49,745 bases of DNA from Clostridia bacterium (GTDB taxonomy: Bacteria; Bacillota; Clostridia; UBA1381): positions 1 to 49,745 of the forward strand of contig CAAGKL010000127.1 in assembly GCA_900770405.1 (NCBI GenBank), written 5' to 3'. How positions within the stretch are numbered: the stretch's first letter is position 1; every line of letters starts with the position of its first letter. This document shows, piece after piece, positions 14,293-22,752 of the stretch. The notes beneath the pieces are model-generated. The model saw only the letters and a list, made by a program, of their open reading frames with translations. It did not search any database and was not told where the DNA came from. The translations under genes were made by a program, and so were the position numbers.

Positions 14293-15837
14293 ATGAACAA
14301 AATCAAAAAAATAGGAGCGCTGGGGCTTGCCGCGGTGCTGGGGCTCGGCGCACTGTCGGGCTGCGGAGCAAAGCAGCAGACAAGCACAGGCGACGGGGCG
14401 GTGGAGATGGATATTTTTATGCATTTTTACGGCTACTGTGTCTTTGATGACGATTGGGACGTGTTCAAGGTAGCGGCAGAAAAAACCGGCGTGACACTGC
14501 ACGGCACGGCGGTGGAAACCGTCTCGGACAGCGCACAGGCATTCTCGACAATGCTTGCGGAAAAGAAGCTCCCCGACATTATCTGCTATATGGGAAATGA
14601 GCTGAAGAAGAACGGCGAAAGAGGGGCGCTTGTACCTCTCGAGGACCTTATTTCCGAATATGCGCCGAATATTCAGAAATTCTTTGAAGAATGCCCCGAG
14701 GCAAAGGTCGCGGCGACCGCAAGTGACGGTCATATCTACTACATACCCGGAACGCTTGCGCCGGTGGATATGAAAAATCTGCCGTCGATGGGCTTCTTTA
14801 TCAGACAGGACTGGCTCGACAAGCTCGGCCTGAGCGTACCGAAGACGGTTGATGAATACCACGACGTTTTAAAGGCGTTCAGAGAAAAAGACCCGAACGG
14901 CAACGGCAAAAAAGACGAAATTCCGTACTTTGACAGAAAGGGCGCGCTCGAGGAGCTGTTCCAGCTGTTCGCGGCGCACGGCAAAGAGTATGTTAAGGAC
15001 GGCGATTACAAGCTGGGTTTCCTTGAAGAAGAATACGAAAATGCGATTCGGGAAATTGCAAAATGGTATTCGGAGGATATAATCGACAAGGAAATTTTCA
15101 CAAGAGGCAATCAGGCGAGGGAGCAGCTGCTTTCGAGTAACCTCGGCGGTTCGACGCACGACTGGTTCTCATCTACGGCGTCGTATAATGAAAAATACCC
15201 CGAAAACGGTATGAATTTCGTGCCGATTGCGCCGCCGGCGGACATCAACGGCGTCGTGAAGGAGGATATGGGGCGCTCGCTGCTGCACGGACTCGGCTGG
15301 GGAATTTCAAAGGACAACAAAGACCCGATAAGGACAATAAAATACTTTAACTGGTGGCTTTCGGACGAGGCGACGCAGCTGCACAGCTACGGTATCGAGG
15401 GCGTGCACTACAATGTGGTAAACGGCGAAAAGGTGTTCACCGAGGAGGTTTTAAAGGGCGAGGGCGGCGTTCCGAACTACCTGCGCAACATCGGCGCGCT
15501 GGTTGAATTCGGCGCAATCAATGATATAGGCGCAGAGCTTGCGGGTATGAACGAGCTTGCGAGGAAGGGCTTTAACATGTATCTGGATAACAACTACATA
15601 CAGCCGAGCGCGCCCGCACTTTCATACAACAGGGAGGAACAGAAGGTCATTGACGCTTATGAAAACAACATAAAGACCTTCGTTTCGGAACAGCAGCAGA
15701 AATGGATACTGGGCACGGAGGACGTTGACGCGACCTGGGATCGGTACATCGAGACGTTAAAGTCAATGAATGTCGATGAATACCTCAAGGCGCTGCAGAG
15801 CGCTTATGCCAGATACACCGAGGAGCTCAGGCAATAA
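14293..15837 (+). CDS. Lipoprotein oligosaccharide-binding protein, LipO/AlgQ type
   Basis: This is 514 residues with AGGAGG upstream of ATG. A lipoprotein signal peptide ends in the lipobox LSGC with Cys24 as the lipidated residue. The mature part is a large type-II binding-protein fold. Near residue 199-211 it has DPNGNGKKDEIP, an EF-hand-like loop found in the LipO/AlgQ subgroup, where in AlgQ2 it holds a calcium ion. Members of this group bind alginate or other uronic-acid or larger oligosaccharides. It delivers substrate to the two permeases upstream. The size (about 510 residues against about 420 for UgpB/MalE types) fits this subgroup. The exact sugar cannot be read from sequence. Confidence 0.92.
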   Translation: MNKIKKIGALGLAAVLGLGALSGCGAKQQTSTGDGAVEMDIFMHFYGYCVFDDDWDVFKVAAEKTGVTLHGTAVETVSDSAQAFSTMLAEKKLPDIICYMGNELKKNGERGALVPLEDLISEYAPNIQKFFEECPEAKVAATASDGHIYYIPGTLAPVDMKNLPSMGFFIRQDWLDKLGLSVPKTVDEYHDVLKAFREKDPNGNGKKDEIPYFDRKGALEELFQLFAAHGKEYVKDGDYKLGFLEEEYENAIREIAKWYSEDIIDKEIFTRGNQAREQLLSSNLGGSTHDWFSSTASYNEKYPENGMNFVPIAPPADINGVVKEDMGRSLLHGLGWGISKDNKDPIRTIKYFNWWLSDEATQLHSYGIEGVHYNVVNGEKVFTEEVLKGEGGVPNYLRNIGALVEFGAINDIGAELAGMNELARKGFNMYLDNNYIQPSAPALSYNREEQKVIDAYENNIKTFVSEQQQKWILGTEDVDATWDRYIETLKSMNVDEYLKALQSAYARYTEELRQ

Positions 15838-15851
15838 ATTTTGAATTGGTA

Positions 15852-15885
15852 ATTTGTCAGCCGCCTTGTGCGGGCGGTAACAAAT
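15852..15885 (+). other. Intercistronic hairpin after the binding-protein gene
   Basis: ATTTGT (15852-15857) pairs with ACAAAT (15880-15885) outside, and CCGCC (15861-15865) with GGCGG (15873-15877) inside, with small internal loops. There is no T-run, so partial termination or mRNA protection is more likely than full termination. Confidence 0.45.
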
Positions 15886-15927
15886 GCTGAGAATAAAAAA
15901 TGTTTAAATTGAAAGGGGACCAAAAAA

Positions 15928-17190
15928 ATGAAATTATTTAATAAGCTTTTAGCGGGCGCTGTTTCGGCAGCAATTCTTGCGGCATCGGCGATAGCGGTTA
16001 TGGCGGAAGATGCGAATATCGCAGTGAGAAACGTAATGAAAACAGATGATACGACGCTTACTCTTTATCTGAGCGAAGATTGCGATTTTGATATTTCGGG
16101 TTACTCCTTCTATTTGCGCGAGGGAGATACGACCGTCGCGGAGGATCTCGCGGGCGAGAAGCTCAGCGAAAGAAGAATTGCCGTAAATGCGGGGACAACC
16201 ATTGAGGCAAGCAAGGACTACACGCTTGAATGGTATCGGAACAAGGAGGAGTTGGAGGGCACATCATTCGATTTTAAAACGTACGGCTCCTTCAGCAACG
16301 ACGCGTCGACGGTCAGCTGTATAAAAATCGGCTGGGGCGCTGATGCGCAGGGGCAGTATTCCTTAAGACCGATGAAAAGTGACGGAAGTCAGCTTGCCGG
16401 TGTAAAAACAACAGGCAAGGTGGACGACGGAGCTATCGTCTCCGATAATCTTAACGGCTTGTTCGGAGACAAGAACTGCACACTCTCGTATGATTTCAAA
16501 ATACAGGATTCGAGAATAGCACTCGGCTTTTTAGCGATATGCAACGGCACAAGAGACAGATTCACAAACAACTATATTAAGGACGGCAGTATATATATAC
16601 ACAACAAGGACACCGGACTTGATTTGCAGGAAACGGAGGACGGCTGGCATTCGCTGAAAATTTCCCTCGGAGCAATCAAGACCGTGGGTATTCAGGCTAA
16701 GGTTTATATTGATGATGTATACGTAGGCGCAATCAGCCTGAGCGAAAAAAATCCCGCAAGCATAAGAATGTACGCAACAACGGACGGAGTTGCAGTCTCC
16801 GAGTTCAATGACGGAACGGCGAATTTCGGTGAAAAAACGTGGGTACTTATAAGGAATTTCAAGTTTGAGGGTACAAACAGCCCTTATTACAGCAGCGAGT
16901 ATAAGGTTGAGGCGGACAGATGGAGTCACGGCGGGGTGAAAGGTCCGTACCGCGTATATTCCGGTCCGGAGGAGTTAAAGGGATATATTATTGCAGCCTC
17001 CTATGACGCGGCGGGTACAATGATAAATGCCGATTTCCAAAAAGTAGATATGGGCGAAATGGATATGATCGAATATAATTACAGAAACACGGTAGGGGAT
17101 TTAGGCGACCATATGATAGTATACATCTGGGACGGACTGAATACAATCAAGCCGATAAAGGACAGTACGTTCATAGCAGCAAAGCAGTAA
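15928..17190 (+). CDS. Secreted LamG-like protein with Ig-like tail
   Basis: This is 420 residues with a signal peptide cleaved near AVMA-ED (about residue 26). Residues about 30-115 form a small beta module. About 120-320 is a concanavalin/LamG-like beta-sandwich, with D-G-x-I-x-I-H, a W-H-S-L-K-I strand and YIDDVYVGAI near its end. The tail (about 330-420) is the Ig-like module with IAASYDAAGTMINADF and IVYIWDGLNTIKPI, shared with other proteins here. It has no catalytic motif, SLH repeat or sortase signal, so it should be released or held by binding. It starts 90 bases after the binding-protein gene and probably belongs to the transporter operon. A glycan-binding role is inferred. Confidence 0.8.
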   Translation: MKLFNKLLAGAVSAAILAASAIAVMAEDANIAVRNVMKTDDTTLTLYLSEDCDFDISGYSFYLREGDTTVAEDLAGEKLSERRIAVNAGTTIEASKDYTLEWYRNKEELEGTSFDFKTYGSFSNDASTVSCIKIGWGADAQGQYSLRPMKSDGSQLAGVKTTGKVDDGAIVSDNLNGLFGDKNCTLSYDFKIQDSRIALGFLAICNGTRDRFTNNYIKDGSIYIHNKDTGLDLQETEDGWHSLKISLGAIKTVGIQAKVYIDDVYVGAISLSEKNPASIRMYATTDGVAVSEFNDGTANFGEKTWVLIRNFKFEGTNSPYYSSEYKVEADRWSHGGVKGPYRVYSGPEELKGYIIAASYDAAGTMINADFQKVDMGEMDMIEYNYRNTVGDLGDHMIVYIWDGLNTIKPIKDSTFIAAKQ

Positions 17191-17194
17191 TCTG

Positions 17195-17241
17195 ATATTG
17201 CACACTTACCCGCCGCAGCAAGGCGGGTAAGTGTGTAATAT
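17195..17241 (+). other. Very strong intergenic hairpin (20-bp stem)
   Basis: ATATTGCACACTTACCCGCC (17195-17214) pairs with 17222-17241 over 20 bp with a single G-U pair and loop GCAGCAA. It begins five bases after the stop of the LamG-like gene. It lacks a proper T-run (TTC follows), so it could be a weak terminator, an mRNA processing site or a barrier that sets expression of the following six-gene block. Confidence 0.75.
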
Positions 17242-17263
17242 TCTATAGTACAAGGAGGACGCG

Positions 17264-20209
17264 ATGAGAAGAGCTGTTGGTTGGGTGTGCCTTTTGCTTG
17301 CATTGACAAGTATATCCGGATACGCGGCGGTAATATCCTTTGACGGTTTCGGGGTCGAGAGCGACTCGGGGCTGGGGCAGGCATATCTCCGCTCGTGCGC
17401 CGCGACGATGAAGGACGGCGCGCCGGTGATTGTGGCCTGCGTGAACGGAGCGTCGACCGATGATGACGGCAATTCGGTTAATAAACAGCTTGTGGAGGTC
17501 GTCGATGTAAATACGGAAGAGGTTATAAGCGTATTCAGATTCGATAATCTCAATTATACAAATCTGGCTGTGGCAAAGGCGGTTGACCCGGACGGCAATG
17601 TTTATATGGCTGTGGGAAGAAACATTCTGATTTATTCGCCACAGAATAACAGCTGCACCCGCGCGGAGGGCTATATCAGCACGACCTTCAGCGGAGACTG
17701 CGCGGATATAACCGCGCCGCGGGCGGGGGTGTGCTTTGGAATAGGCAACCGCTACGGGACGGTATTCAAAATTGAAAACGGCGTGATGAACCCGAGCTTT
17801 TTTAAAGTTCCCGATGCGGACGGCGGCGGTGGCTGCGAATTTGTAAACGGCAGGCTTTATGCCGGCGGGAAATATGCTGGCGCTGCGAGCGGGCAGGCTT
17901 ATATTTACAGCATAAACCCGGACAATCCCGGCGATTATGAAACACTTCCAAATCCTCCCGGAAAAAATGTCTCGGACATAGGCGAAATGTACGACTGCGG
18001 AAATTATCTTATCGCGACCCTTACGGCGGACGGAAAAACGGCGGCTTATTTTTGGGATACGGTCAGTGAAAAATGGGTTACCGAAAGCAGCGGCGCACTG
18101 AAGAGCTTTACATATCAGGTATACGGGCTGACGGAGTACCCGGCGGACGGAAAGCTTTATTACTGTGACGCGTCCGCGTATAATTATTATCACAGCATAG
18201 ATATTAACACGCTCGAGGACACGCGGCTGGGCACGTGGCGCGGCTGGAAGCCGTGCGGAAAGGGCATTGCGTTCAGCTGCCGGCAATTCGGCAGCCGCTT
18301 ATGCTTTGCACAGGCGTCATATGACGGCGGCCTGAGCGTTGTCTGCCCCGATGCCCGCTCGTCATACCCGCTGGGCGCGAGCCTTGAAAAGCTGAAGCCG
18401 ACCTTAAGAAAAGCGAAGGTCGCAGCGGACGGACGGGTTTATATGGGCTGCTATGTCGGCACGCAGGGCGCTTCGTACGACCCGGCGACGGGCGAAAAAA
18501 AGACCTTCAATATAGGGCAGGCAGAGGGCATAACCTCAAAAGGGAGCAAGGTTTATATAGGCGTCTATCCGGGCGCGGAAATTTATGAAATCGACACGGA
18601 CAGGGCTTTCGGGACGGACAATCCGAAAAAGATTTATGATATAGAGGACGAGCAGGACAGACCGTTCGGTATGGATATTACCTCCGACGGGCGGCTGCTT
18701 TGCGGGACGCTGCCGATAGGCGGCAAGACCGGTGGGGCGCTGACGGTTATAGATACCGAAAACGGATATAAGGGGACAACCTACAGAAATATAATTCCGG
18801 GGCAGTCCCTTTTAACCGTGACGAGCAGGGGGAATATTGCCTACTGCGGCACAAGCGTTTGCGGCGGCGCGGGCACAGCCCCGGCGGGCGGCGCGGCTCA
18901 CGTTTTCAGCTTTGACATCAACTCGGGCGAGCTGCTTGCGGATACGGAGCTTAAAATTCCCGGAGTGAGCGGGAACATCGCGGCGGTGCACGGACTTAAA
19001 ATATCGCCGTATGACGGCAGGCTGTACGGCTGCGCGGGCGGGGTTGATTTTGTGATGAACCCCGACACGCTTGAAGTGGAGCGCTACAACAAATACGGCG
19101 AAATTGAGGTTGCGAAGGACAGCCTGGCGATGATATGGTATGAGTACAATATGGAGTTTTACGGCGGGTATTTATTCAGAAAAAATCAGATATTAGACCC
19201 CGAAACTCTTGAAGTCGTTGACAGCTGCGCCGGAGAGCAATTCGCGGGCATAAGCGGCGGAAACGCGTATTATGTCGGCGCAAACACGGATATTTATGCT
19301 GCCGGGCTGAGCATTGACGGGGTAGGCGGCACAGTATGGGATTTTGATGACGGCGCGGATTCGCAGCCGGGATTTTCGCTGAACAATAAGGAGCTTAAAA
19401 TCTACCACGAGGAGGGCGCGTCGGGACGCGGCGGCGACCTGGGCTTCGGCTTTGATGTATTCTACGGAAAATACAGCGGCACGGCATTGAACCGCTATTC
19501 AAACGGATTTAAGATAGCGGGCAGCTTTTCCGACACAAAGGTGGCGGTCGATATGGATTTTATGTATAAAAATGCGGATATGTCGGGCTGCCTGCTTTCG
19601 CCGATGTTTGCGGGCACGGTCGGAACGGGAGCGGACAACAGCTTTTATGCAAGCGTTACATTCAAGGACGAAAGGCTGTATGCCGCGGGAAAGGAAATAG
19701 CCGTCTGCAAGGCGAACGAGTGGCACAATATAGGCATTGTATATTCCTTTTCGGGCTCGGCGGGCGCGGTTTACGATGTGTATTTTGATTCCGAGCTTGT
19801 CGCGGCGGGTCTGACCGAAAGCGATGTAAGAGCGAAATCGGCGGTTACGGGCTTCAGGGTGCTCATCGACGCACAGCCGACCCGGGAGGAGTACGACGCG
19901 CAGCCGCGGAGCTATCTGCGGAATGAGACGATACATATAGATAATGTATATATAGGAAAAAATACCGATAATGTGCGCAGAAATTCGTCCTTCAAAAGGA
20001 AAGCGGGCTGTGTTTGTATTAACGGCGGAGCTTACGGCGATGAGGTTACGGTTGTGAATGTGAGCCTTGACGGTGAAAGCTTTGTTTCGGCTGAGTGTGT
20101 CGAGCAGGTTATAAAGCCCCGCGAAACAATAACCATACCGGAAACGGCTGCGAGAACGCTTGTATGGAGCAGTCTTGATTTTATGTCTCCCGTACGGGAA
20201 GCGGAGTAG
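17264..20209 (+). CDS. Secreted beta-propeller protein with C-terminal LamG-like domain
   Basis: This is 981 residues with AGGAGG before ATG and a signal peptide (about 1-21). Residues about 35-680 are repeating four-strand units of a beta-propeller, with strands such as DPDGNVYMAVGRNILIYSP, DGRVYMGCYVGTQGASYDP, and DRPFGMDITSDGRLLCGTLP. About 690-900 is a LamG-like sandwich with the NEWHNIGIVY signature also found twice in the protein at 25368, and a short beta tail ends it. The propeller is clearly paralogous to the next gene: both have (I)PG(V/I)SGN-x-x-AVHGLKI and DFVM(N/D)PDTL. Some propellers are polysaccharide lyases (PL11, PL22, PL24, PL25), but I do not see a signature of any of these, so the function is open: enzyme or binding protein. 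Confidence 0.82.
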   Translation: MRRAVGWVCLLLALTSISGYAAVISFDGFGVESDSGLGQAYLRSCAATMKDGAPVIVACVNGASTDDDGNSVNKQLVEVVDVNTEEVISVFRFDNLNYTNLAVAKAVDPDGNVYMAVGRNILIYSPQNNSCTRAEGYISTTFSGDCADITAPRAGVCFGIGNRYGTVFKIENGVMNPSFFKVPDADGGGGCEFVNGRLYAGGKYAGAASGQAYIYSINPDNPGDYETLPNPPGKNVSDIGEMYDCGNYLIATLTADGKTAAYFWDTVSEKWVTESSGALKSFTYQVYGLTEYPADGKLYYCDASAYNYYHSIDINTLEDTRLGTWRGWKPCGKGIAFSCRQFGSRLCFAQASYDGGLSVVCPDARSSYPLGASLEKLKPTLRKAKVAADGRVYMGCYVGTQGASYDPATGEKKTFNIGQAEGITSKGSKVYIGVYPGAEIYEIDTDRAFGTDNPKKIYDIEDEQDRPFGMDITSDGRLLCGTLPIGGKTGGALTVIDTENGYKGTTYRNIIPGQSLLTVTSRGNIAYCGTSVCGGAGTAPAGGAAHVFSFDINSGELLADTELKIPGVSGNIAAVHGLKISPYDGRLYGCAGGVDFVMNPDTLEVERYNKYGEIEVAKDSLAMIWYEYNMEFYGGYLFRKNQILDPETLEVVDSCAGEQFAGISGGNAYYVGANTDIYAAGLSIDGVGGTVWDFDDGADSQPGFSLNNKELKIYHEEGASGRGGDLGFGFDVFYGKYSGTALNRYSNGFKIAGSFSDTKVAVDMDFMYKNADMSGCLLSPMFAGTVGTGADNSFYASVTFKDERLYAAGKEIAVCKANEWHNIGIVYSFSGSAGAVYDVYFDSELVAAGLTESDVRAKSAVTGFRVLIDAQPTREEYDAQPRSYLRNETIHIDNVYIGKNTDNVRRNSSFKRKAGCVCINGGAYGDEVTVVNVSLDGESFVSAECVEQVIKPRETITIPETAARTLVWSSLDFMSPVREAE

Positions 20210-20229
20210 TGATACGAAAGGATATTATT

Positions 20230-22752
20230 ATGAAAAGGATTTGTAAATTTCTTTGGCTATGTGTCGCCGTGTGTATGCTTATGCCGAGCGCTTTCGCGCA
20301 GGAGGCGAGGGGATTTGAGCCTATAAGATACGGCGAGCCGATTTCCTACGGCAATGCACTGACGGCGGCATACACCGAAAGAAGTCTGACAACTCTCGAG
20401 GACGGCAATCCTGTTGCTCTTGTTTCCGTGTCGGGTTCAAACGGCAGCATAATTCAGGTGGTTGACCTGAATAAGGAAAAAATTATTCACAGCTTTGAAG
20501 TGGACTACGGCGGCTATTTTTATTACGGAATAGTGACGAATGACGGCGTTATTTATGCTATTTTGGGTAAAACAATTGTCAGATACGACCCGGCGGTTAA
20601 AAAGCCCGAGAAAATGGGCGACGCCCCGACCACGAGGAGCGGCTTCTGCCACGGACTTGCCTATGATGAGGAGACCGGGATACTTTACGGAACGACATCA
20701 AATACGGGCAATGTCTTCAGCTTAAATGCCGAGACAAAGGAAATGAAAATCCTGTTTTCCGTTTCGCCGGAGTGCTATAATGTTTCGCGCCCGGCGCTTT
20801 TGGGAGATTATCTGTATTTCGGCGGCACCGCGACCGGGAAAGAGGGCACGCACGTATATAGATACAATATCAAAACGGGCGAAAGAACGGCGCTCCCCGA
20901 CCCGTTTGACGATGATAAAATACAGAGCATAAGCTATACGTACACCGGCGGGCGGTACGTATTCTCGCAGCTTAACGGCTACAATACGCCGCAGATGTGC
21001 TATATCTGGAACACGGAGACCGAAAAGTGGGAGGATAAAACCTTTAACTTTAAGACCTCGGGTATGACGGATATATTCGAGGGCAAATATTATTATCTGT
21101 ACGATGATATAATTCACAGTATAGATGTTGACACGCTGGAGATTGTTGACTATCCGAATTGCACTTACGGCTCGCATTTGAGGGGCAACGGTTGGTTTGT
21201 CAAGCTTGACGACCCCGATTTTCCGGGATATTCGTTTGTTACGGCGCAGTATCACGGGAATTTGTACGTTTTAAACACGCAGGGCACGAAGATGAAGCGG
21301 ATAAACGTAACGTTGAAGGGCGTGCCGATTATAAGGCGAATTACCAAGGTGGGCTGCGACGACAAGGTATATGTTTTCGGGTTCAAGGGCTCAAACGGCA
21401 TTGTGCTCGACCCCAAAACGGGCGAGAAAACGGCAGTCGCGGCGGAGCAGGCGGAGGGTATGGTTTCAGACCCCGCAACCGGGAAGATTTACCACGGTGA
21501 CTATGCCGGCGGCATCATTTACGAGTGCGACCCCTCAAAGCCGTACGGCATTTCCGCCGGGGACAAGGACTCTGACACGAACCCGAAGATAATAGCCAGG
21601 CTGAAGGATATGGACGGCGTGCAGGACAGACCGTTCGGTATGGACGTTGTCGGCAGGAATCTTGTTATCGGGACGCTGCCCTGTGCGGGCAAGGTCGGCG
21701 GCGCGCTGACTGTAATCAATCTCGATACATACCAAACCGACATATACACGAATATAATCCCCGATCAGGCAATTCTCTCCGTAACGCACAAGGACAACAT
21801 CGTATATGCCGCAACATCGGTAACGGGCGGACAGTCCTCGACGCCGACACAGAAGATAGCGCACGTGTTCTCGTACAACGTTGACACAAGGGAGATTGTA
21901 AAGGACGTCGAGATACATATTCCGGGCATATCGGGAAATCTCTGCGCGGTGCACGGGCTTAAAATAGGCCCGGACGGTATGCTGTACGGCTCGGTCAACG
22001 GGGCGGATTTTGTGATGGACCCCGACACACTTAAGGTTGTGCGCCAAAGGCTCTATGCATCGAGCTTTGAGACCTCTGCAGGGCCAAATTCGCAGCTGTG
22101 GCACGAAAATTATATGGAATTTGACGAAAGATCGGGCTACCTTATAAGAACCGGAGATATTATAAATCCCGAGACGCTCGAGGTTGTGGCAAAAGCGCCT
22201 GTGGACGGGCAGTTTGCGGGGCTGGATTCCGAGGGGAATGCGTATATGGTCGCGGTGGATACCACCGTATATAAAATACCGATAATCCGCGGCAACGACA
22301 AGAGCTATCTCATATCGAACCTGACCTTCTTTAAAGAGGGCGAGGGCAAAATTTACAGCAACGGACGGAGCTTTGATTTCAGCACCTATGAGGACAATAA
22401 AAGAATAATGGTTCCGGTGCGAATGATGTCGAATATGATGGGCGGAGCGGTTTCCTATGACGACGAGACAAAGACGGTGACAATCGAGAATAAGGACGGA
22501 AAAACGATTTCATTTTCGACCGTTGACAATAATAAAATCTCATTTGGCGACACGGTAAAAAAATTCGGTGTACGAATGGCTGTCAAGGACGGCGTTTCGT
22601 ATATTCCCGTCCAGACCCTTTGCGATTTCCTCGGAAAGGATATAAAAACGAAGGACGGCATAAGCTTTATTGTCGACGGCGGCTCGGACGCCGAAGCGGA
22701 TGCCGAAACATTGAATTACATATCAAGCGAGGTATACAAGGATGAAAATTGA
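20230..22752 (+). CDS. Secreted beta-propeller protein with C-terminal copper-amine-oxidase-like stalk domain
   Basis: This is 840 residues from ATG 20230, chosen because AAAGGA lies 6 bases upstream and the signal peptide (MKRICKFLWLC...SAFAQ) starts there; the GTG at 20209 is rejected. Residues about 30-700 form a propeller paralogous to that of the preceding gene, sharing RPFGMD, GALTVI, (Y)xNIIP(G/D)Q and AVHGLKI strands in the same order. The C-terminal about 715-820 differs: it is a copper-amine-oxidase N-domain-like module (RIMVPVRMMSNMMGGAVSYD, DGVSYIPVQTLCDFLGK), a common wall-associated stalk in Clostridia. The pair therefore looks like a tandem duplication with C-terminal domain swap. 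It overlaps the next gene by 11 bases. Confidence 0.82.
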   Translation: MKRICKFLWLCVAVCMLMPSAFAQEARGFEPIRYGEPISYGNALTAAYTERSLTTLEDGNPVALVSVSGSNGSIIQVVDLNKEKIIHSFEVDYGGYFYYGIVTNDGVIYAILGKTIVRYDPAVKKPEKMGDAPTTRSGFCHGLAYDEETGILYGTTSNTGNVFSLNAETKEMKILFSVSPECYNVSRPALLGDYLYFGGTATGKEGTHVYRYNIKTGERTALPDPFDDDKIQSISYTYTGGRYVFSQLNGYNTPQMCYIWNTETEKWEDKTFNFKTSGMTDIFEGKYYYLYDDIIHSIDVDTLEIVDYPNCTYGSHLRGNGWFVKLDDPDFPGYSFVTAQYHGNLYVLNTQGTKMKRINVTLKGVPIIRRITKVGCDDKVYVFGFKGSNGIVLDPKTGEKTAVAAEQAEGMVSDPATGKIYHGDYAGGIIYECDPSKPYGISAGDKDSDTNPKIIARLKDMDGVQDRPFGMDVVGRNLVIGTLPCAGKVGGALTVINLDTYQTDIYTNIIPDQAILSVTHKDNIVYAATSVTGGQSSTPTQKIAHVFSYNVDTREIVKDVEIHIPGISGNLCAVHGLKIGPDGMLYGSVNGADFVMDPDTLKVVRQRLYASSFETSAGPNSQLWHENYMEFDERSGYLIRTGDIINPETLEVVAKAPVDGQFAGLDSEGNAYMVAVDTTVYKIPIIRGNDKSYLISNLTFFKEGEGKIYSNGRSFDFSTYEDNKRIMVPVRMMSNMMGGAVSYDDETKTVTIENKDGKTISFSTVDNNKISFGDTVKKFGVRMAVKDGVSYIPVQTLCDFLGKDIKTKDGISFIVDGGSDAEADAETLNYISSEVYKDEN

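Noticed and set aside
20209..20229. GTG start at 20209 for the second propeller gene
   Set aside because: It overlaps the previous stop without a ribosome binding site of its own; AAAGGA and the signal peptide support ATG 20230.
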